This document shows, piece by piece, positions 20,129 through 31,246 of a stretch of DNA of 64,000 nucleotides. The position numbers and the translations under genes were made by a program. The stretch is taken from contig JAUJYZ010000439.1 of the NCBI GenBank assembly GCA_033675265.1, forward strand, positions 184,501-248,500. The letters are read 5' to 3'. The notes under the pieces are model-generated. The model did no database searches. It was not told where the DNA came from and saw only the letters and a program-made list of their open reading frames with translations. The stretch's first letter is position 1. Every line of letters starts with the position of its first letter. The DNA is from Actinostola sp. cb2023. Its lineage: Eukaryota > Cnidaria > Anthozoa > Actiniaria > Actinostolidae.

Positions 20129-22528
20129 TTATGCCTGATTTTTAGGTAAATAGAAAACTTTGATGCAATGATTCGCTTTATCAGCTACAGCTATCCGTCC
20201 CTCGGGCGTATAGTCAAGTCCCGCGGGACAGTTGAGTTGACTGTCACCACTTTGTTTCCCGCCAAAATTACAAACGTACCGATAGTGCTGGTTGAATACT
20301 TGGATGCGATTGGTTCGATCCGAAACAAAGACATAACCTGACGCATCGATCGCAATGCCTGATGGGTACTGAAACTCCCCATTGCCCGTACCAGGCCTCC
20401 CGAACTTCCCGATGTATTTCCCAGTCATATCAAATAACTGCACTCGGTGGTTACAAGTGTCAGTGACGTAGATTTCACCATCTTGGTTGACCGCAAGGAA
20501 TGATGGGTTATTGAACTCCCCCTCGTTGGTTCCTAGGCAACCAAACTGATGCACATAGGATCCCTGGCTGTCAAAAATCACAATTCTGTGATTTGATTGG
20601 TCCGCTATAAGAATTTGTCCCTCTTCATCGACGGACACCCCTAAAGGTCCCTTCATCTCACCGGCACTACCACATTTGGGCCCAAAATGTCTAACCAGGA
20701 CACCATCACCGGTAAAGACCTGTATTCTGTTGGTAAGTTGGTCTGTGACAACAATATTTCCCGCTTGATCCACGCAGATACCTGCAGGGCTCTGGAACTT
20801 GCCAAGCTCGTTGCCCTGGCAACCAAACTGACGTAGTACAACCCCTCTACTGTCAAAGAACTGAATCCGATGGTTTCCCGAATCGGAGACCACAATGGAA
20901 CCGTTGCTGCGCACTGCTACATCAGTGGGACATTCAGTCTCTCCGAGGCCTGTACCTTTGTTGCCGAAACGAAGGCAAACTGGACTGTTCTTTGTGGCGT
21001 AGCTCATGTGACCTCTCTTCATGTGGATGATGTAAGGACTTCCTTCGACGTGTTTGTCGTTGGCTTGAATCGCAATCTCGTGCTCTCCTTGGATCTTAGG
21101 CGTGTAGCTGACACTGACTATATCTTTACTGATCTGTATGATATCACATGAAAGGATTACACCATCGGGTGTCTCGATGCGTACGTCTAAGTCCTTCTTC
21201 TCCAATCTCTCACCAAGTGCAATGATGAATGTAGAAGGCTTGCCTACCGATGCCTCGAACAACCCTTCACCTAGGACACGTACTTTACGGAACGACGTGC
21301 TGTTTTCCACTTTACCTCCAGTATTTATTACGTCAAACAAAACGTCTTCATGAGTTACGTACTCTACGTCGGGCCCTTCAGCTGGTTGGATGTCACTGCT
21401 GTCCATACTGAGCTCGTTTAGTCTCTCTACAGCGTAGTCACCCACCACTGCAACGTGTAGCGCATCGCCCTCCTTTAGTAAACGCTGCGTAAACGCGCAC
21501 GCACTCTCAAGGCTTTCCACTTTACGTAACAGTTTCTCTTTTTGTTCACTTAGTAACGTAGTTTTATACTCCCGCAAGGCGTCCAGATCATCCAGAAGTT
21601 GGAATTCACGATCGCGCAACGCTCTTACGTAACGCATTGTGGATTCCTGGATTTCATCCGCGATGGCTTCCACGTGTTTTGGTAGCTCGTTTGCTGCGTG
21701 TTCGATTTCTAGTAAAGTCCTACGCATGAAGGGCAAGCGTACCTTCGCTTTGCCGATGAGTGCTGCCATTTTTTGCTTCTGCGTTTCGCTCGTTTCTTGC
21801 AGCGGTTCAAAATCGTGTGAGTTTTTTTCATGTTCTTCCACGGTGCATTCGCGACATATGAGCTTGCTGCAAGACTTGCAGAAGTACGCCAAGTCTTCCT
21901 GCAGATGTTTAGAACACTTGGTCAGCTCTTGGCAGATGCTTGGCTGATTCTCTGAACTATTCGACCTGTTTTGGCTTGCAAGTGGCGTAATACAATGTTC
22001 TCTCGTTAGTCGTACTCGTCGATGTGCATTTGTACATTTTTCGCATAAAAACTCCGCACACTGTACGCAGATCCCAGTCGCCCGTGAGGCATCTTCGCAA
22101 TTCGCACAAATCACGAGCGGTTTTTCCTTCACTTCAGCTGCGTCCAATTCGATTAACGTTTGAATCAGCAGGAAGTTCGTAGGCAAACTCTCGATTTTTT
22201 TCGGAAGGTCACTTTGCGTCGCACAAATAGGACATAGAATTTCTAGTCTACTCTCCTCGCCTTCGGATAATTTCACCAGACTTTCGATACAACTTTGACA
22301 GAAACTGTGAAGGCAAGGCAGCAGTTTGGGTCTGTTGAACCTTTGATTACACACACCACATATAATTCCCGGTATCTGTATGTCTTTGTTTCTTCTCGCA
22401 GTATAATACGACGAGTCATTTAGCTTTCCCGACGAAGACCATCGCTTTATTTGTGTAATATCATCAAAGTAGTCCTCCACTGATAGGCTCTCTAACGTTT
22501 TCCATCGCTTAATGACACCAGAGTCCAT
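20129..22528 (-). CDS. TRIM-NHL E3 ligase (TRIM2/3/71-like)
   Basis: A 799-residue intronless frame. RING at about 56-104 (CGVCNQRF, CLHSFCQSC, CPIC); B-box 1 at about 139-178 (CANC..CVQC..CEKC); B-box 2 at about 200-240; coiled coil about 245-345; filamin repeat about 410-505 ending KHVEGSPYIIHM; then six NHL blades from about 520 to the end, each with a pattern like GNIVVTDQLTNRIQVF. The family contains ubiquitin ligases and RNA-binding translational repressors (TRIM71/LIN-41, Brat), the NHL propeller being the mRNA- or partner-binding face. Domain content fits TRIM2, TRIM3 and TRIM71 alike, so no orthologue is assigned. The protein appears intact and cytoplasmic. Confidence 0.93.
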   Translation of the reverse strand: MDSGVIKRWKTLESLSVEDYFDDITQIKRWSSSGKLNDSSYYTARRNKDIQIPGIICGVCNQRFNRPKLLPCLHSFCQSCIESLVKLSEGEESRLEILCPICATQSDLPKKIESLPTNFLLIQTLIELDAAEVKEKPLVICANCEDASRATGICVQCAEFLCEKCTNAHRRVRLTREHCITPLASQNRSNSSENQPSICQELTKCSKHLQEDLAYFCKSCSKLICRECTVEEHEKNSHDFEPLQETSETQKQKMAALIGKAKVRLPFMRRTLLEIEHAANELPKHVEAIADEIQESTMRYVRALRDREFQLLDDLDALREYKTTLLSEQKEKLLRKVESLESACAFTQRLLKEGDALHVAVVGDYAVERLNELSMDSSDIQPAEGPDVEYVTHEDVLFDVINTGGKVENSTSFRKVRVLGEGLFEASVGKPSTFIIALGERLEKKDLDVRIETPDGVILSCDIIQISKDIVSVSYTPKIQGEHEIAIQANDKHVEGSPYIIHMKRGHMSYATKNSPVCLRFGNKGTGLGETECPTDVAVRSNGSIVVSDSGNHRIQFFDSRGVVLRQFGCQGNELGKFQSPAGICVDQAGNIVVTDQLTNRIQVFTGDGVLVRHFGPKCGSAGEMKGPLGVSVDEEGQILIADQSNHRIVIFDSQGSYVHQFGCLGTNEGEFNNPSFLAVNQDGEIYVTDTCNHRVQLFDMTGKYIGKFGRPGTGNGEFQYPSGIAIDASGYVFVSDRTNRIQVFNQHYRYVCNFGGKQSGDSQLNCPAGLDYTPEGRIAVADKANHCIKVFYLPKNQA

Positions 22529-23450
22529 CTTAAAATCGATAGCAGTATTTCAAAAATATTTCTCTTTGGTATGTTATGGTCTTGTTAATTCATAAGCGTC
22601 GCTCCAGACGTCCATCCATTCATACAGTTTAACTTCGCTGACCTGTTTGCCGGTGTTTTGGTTGTAATCTAAACCCGCAATCTTTAGTGCTCCGCGTTTT
22701 CACCTACGAACTGAACATAACGTCTAGATCAGCTGTTGAAATGGCTTGAAACTCACTATAACAATAAAACCCAGCACCAAACATAAGACGATTTGCATGA
22801 ATATTTCATTGGCCTTAGTAATGTCTATTTTTAAAGTGCGTGCGTGCTGTACATCCGAAAAGGCTGGGTTATAATACTATCGACCAATATCATTTAGTAT
22901 CTCAGTAATCTGATTAAAGTGTATATCCCGAGAAATAAATCTACAATCGTTCTTCTCTGCTCTCTTTACAAACAATCACGCTTCACGTCAGACTAGTTTC
23001 CTGGTGGGCGAAATAACGTCGTATTTAATTCATGATCCCACGTACTAATTCTAATACCCCCTATTTGCGAAAATATCCAATAAAAGATTGTACGTACCAC
23101 ATTAATTTGGAGTCGTTTTGCGATTGAATTAGAACATTTTCCTTCTGCACGGTCAATACTGCGATTGTTCATAAATCATTTATGTATATCTATTCAAAGT
23201 GCTGGATATTGTTGTGGTAATGGCGTTGCAGGTGGCCATCGCGAACACCGTGCCATAGTATAATAGGACCCCCCTTAGTTACTCCTCCTACATGTATTAA
23301 CCTCGAATAAGTTGCTATGACGATAGACCAGTGCCATCCATATTCGGCCACTGGCCTGCGTGATACCTCTTCTATTTTGGATTATTATGAGAATATGATT
23401 TTAAAATAATTCATTTGATAAATGCCTCACTGAGGTAGAAACCACTACCC
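22529..23450. other. Intergenic between TRIM-NHL and PRORP
   Basis: Upstream flank of both genes, which are divergently transcribed. No exon or repeat was recognised in the first 900 bases. Confidence 0.45.
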
Positions 23451-23451
23451 T

Positions 23452-23685
23452 CGGTTAAGCTACTTGTAGCCTCTTCTTACGGCGTTTTATCCGAGGATAT
23501 TGGGTTCCGAGGATATTGGGTTCCCTGTGGTGGGGGTTAATTAACCGCGGGAACCAATATCCTCGGATAAAACGCCGTAAGAAGAGGCTACAAGTAGCTT
23601 AACCCTCGGTTGGTACTTTGTGTATCATAAATATATTGTATTTAACATATGTCTTTATGGTACATAAAGTACCAACCCTACCCTC
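23452..23685. mobile_element. Foldback element with a second small palindrome, next to PRORP
   Basis: Arms of about 55 bases (GGTTAAGCTACTTGTAGCCT, CTTACGGCGTTTTATCCGAG and their complements) span 23454-23606 with few mismatches. The loop contains TTGGGTTCCCTGTGGTG, a reversed copy of the dispersed motif. A second palindrome, GGTTGGTACTTTGTG...TACATAAAGTACCAACC, follows at about 23607-23680, ending about 60 bases before the PRORP start. Confidence 0.75.
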
Positions 23686-23741
23686 CCCTCCCCCATGTAA
23701 ATGTATCCGCTGTTCAATAAGACCGTCAGTTCGGATCCAAT

Positions 23742-26700
23742 ATGGCGGCACGTGGAGCAATTTCTAACAATTTTGGTTTTCGGCTTTTGATTTGGCCAAG
23801 AAATGCGCAAATCCCTCAAGGAAGACGTTCTGCAAAGCTGACGAGTGTTAGATTGTGTATGAAGTCCCCATTTGTCAGGAACCTTTGTAGTTTGGACGCA
23901 ACGAGCAAAATCGAGACCTCACAATCTGTGTTGACTGCAAACTTGAAAGCTACAAGTTATCGCATCAGGAAACTGTGCGAAGATCAAAAACTTAACGAAG
24001 CCAGTGATTTATTAGACAGATTATTGGTTAATTACGGCTCTACTAACACTAATCTTGCCAGGGTGTTTAACTGTATTCTACATCATGGAGTCAGAAATAG
24101 AGACAGCAAACTTGTTGAATATCTGCTGCATAATATGACCAAATATAACATCCAACGGGATAAAGCTACGTTTTACATCCAAGCACTGTATTACTCAGAA
24201 CATGGAATGCTAGATAAAGGAATCAAGGCTTTGAGAGAAATGCAAACGGAAGGATTGAAGACTTCTCCAAGGAATTATCAACCTTTGATTGACTTAGCTG
24301 CTAGGATGGGAAATATGGAAACTATGTTTTCACTATATGATGAAATGAAGGCAAAACATAAAGACTGCTATCACTGTGATGCAGTTGTAATTCAGGAGGT
24401 GGTAGACAGTACCGAGGGTGCAAGATGGAGAAATAAAGTGCTGGGGATATTGCATAATCTTAAGGCAGATAGAATGAAGCTGAATCAAGAAACATCAGTT
24501 GCTGTATCGCATTGGTTTGAAAGGTAATATTACTTTTGGTAAAAAATAACAATATGCTATGCATGTGTCTTTTTGATTGGCTTCCTGTGATAGGGGTGTG
24601 GGATATTTATATAATTGAACCCCCTGCGGTATGTAACATGTATGTATTACCCTACACACTATACCACAGCAAGCCCATCAAAGAACACGAAGGGCATAAT
24701 ATCATCCAATAATATACACCTATTCCAAAAATCGCTGTCCCCACCGAAAGCAACAAGCAAGAAGCTGACGACCTCAAAGGGCATTGGGACTTTCTCCTTA
24801 TTCATTTATTCATGCATGGACATTTTAACAACATGCATTTTCAAATGGCCGAATAGTTCCAAATGATTGCTAAATTCAACGCTCTTAGGGATACCCTGTC
24901 AAGTACCACAGATAAATTAATTAATTAGGAGATTCCCAAAGTCCTTTGTGGTTCCATTATCAGCTTCATGCTTTTGGACCGGACAACGATATTGGAGTAG
25001 GTGTATATTGCTGGCATTTTTCATACTTTATATTTTTGTATTTTCACATTAAGTCAACTCGAGGACAAATGGCAGATAAATTGGGCTACAGTCAATTCAA
25101 GGTAAAACACTGTACATGTACACTTCATCTGGTAAATAAATAGAATAAACTGTAATAATTATTATGAAAAAGTAGGAACCTGGTCAATTAGATAAACATC
25201 TTGCAAGTCACCACACTTATTCTGAACGAAGGGCTCCTTTTAGAGGTGATGTTCGAGGTTTGACTGTGATTATGATTTTTTTATTGGAACTACAGTGGTG
25301 TATGTCAATCTTGTGGCCATACTCTACAGTCTGGAGCTTTGTCAAGCTTAGAATACGCTGTTCTTGAGGAGCACATTATTGACTATCTGTGGACAAGTAC
25401 ACGTGGGAGAAAGATGACCTCCTACACAACCATTGGTAGTTTTGCTGATAAACACTACCCTGAAGATGGCCATCATTTGCCGTATAGTTTGGAGAAATAC
25501 ATCAAAGAAACTGGACCATATGATGTAGTATTAGATGCCCTTAATGTTGGTTACTATGGGAACAGAGGAGAATTTCATCCTCAACAGGTTAGTACATGTA
25601 TATATAGCTTCCTGTGCAGCCACCATCAGTGTTATTGTGCAACACAAGGGGTGTCAAATGGTCCCCGCAAAAAGTCAGAGTCTCGCAAAATTTCGGTCAA
25701 ATTTCGCGGGTCTCGAAGTCTCGTTTTTTCGCAAAAAGCCGTCTCAGAGTCTCAAATTTTGAAACAAAGGAAATTGGTGAAACAGTGTCGGGCTCGCAAA
25801 AAAATGCCTCCCAAAGTCTCGCCTTGACCATTCGGTACCCCTAACATAATATTTTATTCAAAAACTGAGCAACAACCTTGATTAGTGACTCACTGATTGA
25901 CTGAGTGACAGAGACATTGACAGACAGAATGATTGCCTGATAGACAGACTAAAGACAAAAAGTACTCACTTACAGTTGCTCTAACTGACCGATTGCCTGA
26001 TTGACCAACTGACTGCCTGCCTGACTGACTGACTGCCTGCCTGACTGACAGATTGCTGACTGCCTGACTGACTAACAGATTGCCGACCGACCGACCGACC
26101 GACCGACCGACCGACCGACCGACCGACCGACCGACCGAGATTGCTGACTGACAGATTGCTGACTGACAGATTGCTGACTGCCTGACTGACTGCCTGACTG
26201 ACTGACTGACTGACTGACTGCCCTGACTGCCCTGACTGACTGACTGACTGACTGACAGATTGCTGACTGTCTGACTGCCTGACTGACAGATGGAAAGACT
26301 AGGGAGTGAATGACTCTAATCAGAATTTATTGTGCTTTTTAAACCTATATTTCTTTACAAAAACTATAATCCAGGTTGAACAAACTGTTCAACACTTCCT
26401 GAATGATGACAAGAAAGTTCTTGTGGTTGGTGCTCCTCCAATGTTAACTAGAAAATTAAGAAATGCTTCTCAACAAGACTTCTCAAGTTTAATAGACATA
26501 ACCTCCAAACACTGTGGTCTTTTCTTGATAGGCGTCAGGTAATAACGCTGTTCTTTACAATAATTATTACATGTACTAAGCTGATAAAGCAGCTGCATTT
26601 ACCAGGGTTTGCGCTGCTCCTGGAATTCCTGGAAAATTCCTGGAATTCCTGGAAAATTCCTGGAATTTCGAAATATTTCTTCCAGGTCCCTGGAAAACTC

Positions 26701-28185
26701 CTGAAAAATTTCAATTTTGACAACTCCTGGAAAACTGCTGGTATTTTATAATCTCATAGTAGTACGAACCCTGATTTACATGTACCAGTCTCTTACTACA
26801 TGTACATGCAGGTGGTACATTACTCTAGATACCTATAATGTAGACTTTATTTGTTGGCTGTTTTTTGAGATGTACTACATGAACTTGAATAAGTGTTATT
26901 TTCTTTTTAAGGTCAAGTAAAAATGCACATAAATTGTGGTAAGTTACTCAAGTATGTTGTACCTAGAGTGTAGATTCATCCAATAGTATTAATATTACAT
27001 GTGTACATTTATTTGTCAATTATCCAAACGTAGGGATGTCGAATGGTCCTCGCAAAAAGTCAGTCTCACAAAATTTTGGTCAAATTTCACGGGTCTCGAA
27101 GTTTCATTTTATTGCAAAAAGCTGTCTCTGAGTCTCGAATTTTGAAAACAAAGGAAATCAGTGAAAAAGCATCTCGGGCTCGGAAAAATATACATTGTCT
27201 CGGCAAAGTCTCTCTTTGACCATTCGATACCCCTAAACGTCATGCTAGAATTTGCACTGCAAGGGGACTTTCAATATTGAAAGGTATAATCTCAAACGAC
27301 TCTCTCTATATTTCTATGTTACTCTTTCTACTACATTAGTATCCCAGATGATATATTTATACTGCTGGCTGCTGTTCACTGTGGGCTCAACACTTTGTTG
27401 GTCTCCAACGACTTGTTTCAAGATCACATGCATAAGTTACCAGTTAATGGACAAACACTGTTACGACGATGGTTGCGCTCCAATCAGGTCCTTCTAACAA
27501 GACTTCCAAATGACAATAAAATCAGTTACAAGGTATAACATATCACCATCCACAGGAAGCCCAAAATATTGAAAAGATGTATAATTTCCATTGTATTCCT
27601 ATTCACAATCTCTTGGGCTTCCTGTGTCACATATTTATTTGTAATATCTTTTTGTTTATCCAAAATGAAAACCCATATACACGTACTGTACATGTACATA
27701 AAAGTGAGATGTGGCCGTCTAGCAGTTAGTGTGTTGGACTTTGGGTCAACAGGCCTGGGTTCGATCCCTGGCACCAGGGTGAATACATGTACATACAAGT
27801 ATGCATGTAATCCTTGGGCAAGGGACGTCTCACTCTACCCAGGTGTATAAATGGGTCATGGCAAGTTATCCGAGAAACCTAAGTAAATGCTGGGGAATAG
27901 CCTGTGATGAACTAGCATCCCATCCGGGAGTAGCAATACACAGTTGCTTTGTGCTAATAGCAACCGAAGCAATGCTCAAGTGCCGTTCTTGCCTGTGAGT
28001 TAAATATTCTACCATATCTAGCCACTGAAAATAGTACATTTTCAAGGATTGGTCTGATAGTCATGATATCTTGATTCTTTCAGAGACACCCTTCATATGA
28101 TCCCGTTGTCCAGACAACAGGCCACACCTGGCATCTACCATCAGAGGATAATCTCAAGTGGCTTTGCATAAACAAGCAGCATTAA
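23742..28185 (+). CDS. PRORP: PRORP, protein-only RNase P catalytic subunit
   Basis: Five exons join in phase: 23742-24523, 25296-25587, 26375-26538, 27340-27532, 28084-28185, all with GT-AG introns, giving about 510 residues. The N-terminus is basic (a probable mitochondrial presequence), followed by pentatricopeptide-like helices (residues about 75-250). A CxxC at about 264-267 and the late HTWH (491-494) with C505 fit the structural zinc site. The NYN metallonuclease domain has YDVVLDALNV (Asp 341), PDD (416-417) and SND (437), matching the human catalytic aspartates in FDIVIDGLNV, EDD and TKD. The end, YDPVVQTTGHTWHLP, parallels human YDTVVQTTGDSWHIP. It cleaves 5' leaders from mitochondrial tRNA precursors; in vertebrates it needs the TRMT10C-HSD17B10 subcomplex. 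The start codon lies in ATATGGCGGC, a YY1-like context. Confidence 0.95.
24713..25007. mobile_element. Palindromic MITE, copy 2 (PRORP intron 1)
   Basis: Same ends (TATACACCTATTCC / GTAGGTGTATA) and arms as the element at 2949-3207, in the opposite orientation. It carries no gene; the frames over 24615-25143 are products of this repeat. Confidence 0.75.
25647..25842. mobile_element. MITE in PRORP intron 2
   Basis: Ends AGGGGTGTCAAATGGTC and GACCATTCGGTACCCCT are inverted repeats. The core is a run of TCTCGCAAAA-type phrases. About 80 percent alike by eye to the element at 27032-27234 in the same orientation. Flanks AACACA / AACATA are a possible imperfect 6-base duplication. Confidence 0.75.
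25880..26300 (+). repeat. CTGA/GACC tetranucleotide microsatellite
   Basis: Interrupted CTGACTGA and CTGCCTGA arrays with a pure (GACC)n block of about 50 bases at 26090-26140, in PRORP intron 2. Confidence 0.9.
26610..26740. repeat. TTCCTGGAA palindrome cluster in PRORP intron 3
   Basis: Repeats of CTGGAATTCCTGGAAAATTC, each with the perfect palindrome TTCCAGGAA/TTCCTGGAA. This may be part of a dispersed repeat rather than a regulatory element. Confidence 0.7.
27032..27234. mobile_element. MITE in PRORP intron 3, with AAACGT duplication
   Basis: A second copy of the family at 25647-25842. Ends AGGGATGTCGAATGGTC and GACCATTCGATACCCCT. The six bases AAACGT occur directly on both sides (27026-27031 and 27235-27240), a clean target-site duplication. 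Confidence 0.82.
27700..28010 (+). mobile_element. tRNA-derived SINE in PRORP intron 4
   Basis: The 5' part resembles a tRNA with a degenerate A box (TAGCAGTTAGTG) and a good B box (GGTTCGATCCC) at about 27767. It is followed by a conserved-type body (AATAGCCTGTGATGAACTAG, CATCCCATCC) like V-domain or CORE SINEs. The tRNA part is not a functional gene. Ends are approximate. Confidence 0.72.
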
Positions 28186-28190
28186 CAAAA

Positions 28191-28365
28191 TACTAGAAAT
28201 CTACATTGAAGAAATAGAAAACAAGGCAGCGTGCTCTATCGAGTTATAGAAGCACGTGGGAATTGGAAGACGAGAAAAGCTCGACTTCTCGCACTTCTCG
28301 AGTCTTCTTTCAATTCCCAAGTGCTTCTATAACTCGATAGAGCACAGCTGCTGAGTTTTCTATTT
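28191..28365. mobile_element. Foldback element just downstream of PRORP
   Basis: Arms AGAAATAGAAAAC...GTGCTCTATCGAGTTATAGA and the complement TCTATAACTCGATAGAGCAC...GTTTTCTATTTCT span about 170 bases. It begins within 10 bases of the PRORP stop codon and so may lie in the 3' UTR. Confidence 0.8.
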
Positions 28366-28569
28366 CTTTTATAAAATACAATTATGATTTTAAAATAAGC
28401 AAGTTTTCAATTTTGTTCATTGCAAAAATGTTTGAATATCTGCGCGAACATGCACTGTCATAGAGCACGCGGAATACGCATCCTTTGGCCAATCAGAGCG
28501 CGCATTATATCATAGTTATTTTATAAACATGTACGGAAAACAAGATACATGTACGGAAAACAAGACATA

Positions 28570-28824
28570 CAGTCATTCTCAAAAAGGTTGTCCAGATGAA
28601 AAGACTACAATACTACAATAAAGTCACGTGATTCATTATGTATTCAATTTCCTCGTGGAATTTCAATTTGAGATGCAAAAGTACACAGCATTGTGAGAAC
28701 TGAATGTAATCGCGCTGGTATCAACTCGCAGTTCCGCGCACAGAAATTGAAAACATAATGAATCACGTGACTTTATTGTAGTATTGTAGTCTTTTCATCT
28801 GGACAACCTTTTTGAGAATGACTG
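28570..28824. mobile_element. Tc1/mariner-like MITE with TA duplication
   Basis: Nearly perfect terminal inverted repeats of about 70 bases starting CAGTCATTCTCAAAAAGG, flanked by TA on each side (28568-28569 and 28825-28826). The internal 110 bases are non-coding. Confidence 0.88.
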
Positions 28825-28829
28825 TACAT

Positions 28830-29550
28830 GTATGTACTGTATACAAGATATATGGACTGTGTATATACACAATACTAGGGTTTAAGGTGGCTATATAGCA
28901 CTAGTGAAACAGACAGAAACAGAGAGAAAGTTAAAGTGCTTTTAAGATACTGCACCACATCTGGGGCAGATAATCTTTCTCTGTCTCTATAGGGTTATTA
29001 TACAAAAAAATGTATCTTACCCGTTCTGAGTTCTGTCACGCAATGCGAGGGAGACTAGGGCTATTAACGCTCAGAAGAACTTTATGGTTATCTTGATAGC
29101 CCTTTAACTTCCCATCAGTTTCTGTCTGTGTCAGCAAGAGTTGGTGGCGTGCAAGACATGTGACTACAGTAGTAATGTTATGTTTTTTATTATTACAAAG
29201 TAACAACAGAATAATCATGTTGGTTTTATTGTACTAAATCATATTTTATAACTAAACAATATTGATAGAAATCATTTCTACTAAACAAATGCTTGAATTC
29301 ATAATATTTATCATCAAGTTGTGCTATTTATTTTGTAAATAACAAACAACCTTGCTCTAAATAGTTGGCATATTTCTCACATATAGGCCATGTTTACACA
29401 AAGCACTTTACCAAGTTACAAGTCAGAAAACCATTCAACAAACAATAGTTTTCTAATTTCTACCAAGGTTCGGTAACTCAATTGTTTACTTCAGTAAACC
29501 ACCAAGTGTAAACACGGCCTAAGAGTGGTTTTCATAAATGAATGAAATGG
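28830..29550. other. Intergenic, nothing recognised
   Basis: No supported exon. The phrase AGAGTGGTTTTCAT at about 29522 matches the end of the element at 63562-63866 and may be a fragment of it. Confidence 0.45.
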
Positions 29551-29560
29551 AAACTACAAT

Positions 29561-29740
29561 GTAGGGCCCATGGAGGGGGAGGGGCTGGTAGGGCTATAGG
29601 GCCCATGGAGGGGGAGGGGCTGGTAGGGCTATAGGGCCCATGGAGGGGGAGGGGCTGGTAGGGCTATAGGGCCCACGGAGGGGGAGGGGCTGGTAGGGCT
29701 ATAGGGCCCATGGAGGGGGAGGGGCTGGTAGGGCTATAAC
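29561..29740 (+). repeat. 36-bp G-rich tandem repeat, 5 copies
   Basis: Unit TAGGGCCCATGGAGGGGGAG plus GGGCTGGTAGGGCTA, nearly identical in five copies (one has CCACGG). Confidence 0.95.
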
Positions 29741-29925
29741 CCCACCACTTTTTTGTCCACAGGTAATAAAATTTTTAAGGAAATTTTAAAAATGGTATCG
29801 TCATTGTGACCCTTGTATGGAAGAAACATTTTAGCCCCACCACTTTTAAGCTTGCTCCGCATGTTCTGCAATGTAGTGTGAAATAGTCAAATGAAAACAA
29901 AAGAACAATGGAATTAGAGTGTACT

Positions 29926-30049
29926 AATAAGCAATTATTGGACGAGTTGAGCAAAATATCGTGATTTGTCAGTGGCGAGCAGATTAATTATTTGCTGATG
30001 CCGAAGGCAGAGGCAAATAATTAATCTGCGAGACACTGACAAAATCACG

Positions 30050-30083
<34 letters not shown>

Positions 30084-30600
30084 ACTATCATTCGACTCAT
30101 TTCTATCAATAAGGAATTTATTGAATATAAACATCAAGAAAAAATATTGTAAAATGAGCTGCCATGTTTACACTGTGAATGATCAATTAAGTGCGCATGC
30201 TCAGACCGTTATTTGCAGCGAACATTGCTTAATCTTCACTGCGCATGCTCAGACCGTTATTTGTACGCAGTTATTTGCAGGTCTTTCAGCCAATCAGAAC
30301 TGCGGATAGAAATGAGTCGAATGATAATGTGTATTAGTAGAAACTAACTAGCATACTATCACGAATCCTGCAATCTGATTGGCTAACGTACTCATTCTAA
30401 ACTGATGTTTCTTACCGTGAATAAATACATAGCGAAAATCAATAAATATTTGTATAAATTCGAAGGTAGTATGCTAGTTGGTTTCTACTAAAACAATTAG
30501 ACTACTCGTTCTCGTTTTCCATGAGTTCAAATAGTCAACTCGACACTACACGCCTCGTTGACTATTGACTCATAGAAAACTCGTAGTCTAATTTATTGTT
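29926..30600. mobile_element. Cluster of four adjacent foldback sequences
   Basis: Four inverted-repeat pairs lie side by side: 29945-30062 (CAAAATATCGTGATTTGTCA / TGACAAAATCACGATATTTT), 30087-30325 (ATCATTCGACTCATTTCTATC / complement, separated by about 190 bases that hold a duplicated TGCGCATGCTCAGACCGTTA), 30334-30496 (GTAGAAACTAACTAGCATAC / GTATGCTAGTTGGTTTCTAC), and 30500-30598 (AATTAGACTACTCGTTCTCG / complement). No coding potential. Confidence 0.75.
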
Positions 30601-31007
30601 AATAGTAATGTCTAAATCACTCTAATGCTGGCACTCTATGATTGAATTGCTTGATATCGATAGACGTCATTAATTCCGGTAACGTGAGGAATTTTCATCA
30701 GCTGAATTGCACCTTTTCAATAGAATACTCTCTGCTTGATAGTACATGGGGGTAGTTTTGCCCCTCAGTCAAAGGTAAATAATGAGATTCAAGGACTTTT
30801 AACAGATGATTCATATCAAGCAATACATGTATTACTTACTTACTTACTTACTGTATAATGAATCATGTAATTTTAACAAAAAGAAATTATTTAATGTATA
30901 TAAAATCACTAGAGTGCAAATACCTAACTAATGCCATCATCTAGTTATTGAAAAAGGACTTCTAAATACCCAAAGGGTCGATAATAATGCGGTAGTAATT
31001 TTTAAGA

Positions 31008-31246
31008 TGATTCGTTTTACAGACATACTCACGTCATATTCAGTGTGATTACAAGTAGTGTTCAAGGCTGTGTATATACATTGTATACTCTATTTTACAT
31101 GTTAGAATGTAGAATGTTACACGTTGGAATGTAGAATGTTACATATTGGAATGTGGAATATATACACAGCCTTTTTAATACACTTCTTGTAATCACACTG
31201 AAGATGACATGAGTCACATGTCGAAACAATGTCTGTAAAACGAACA
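31008..31246. mobile_element. Foldback MITE, about 240 bp
   Basis: Arms of roughly 70 bases (CGTTTTACAGACA, CAGTGTGATTACAAG, AAGGCTGTGTATATA) pair with their complements. The loop has a short tandem repeat GAATGTAGAATGTTACA. Confidence 0.78.

Noticed and set aside
27706..27780. Functional tRNA gene
   Set aside because: Only the B box is good. The acceptor stem and anticodon arm do not fold convincingly, and the sequence continues into a SINE body.
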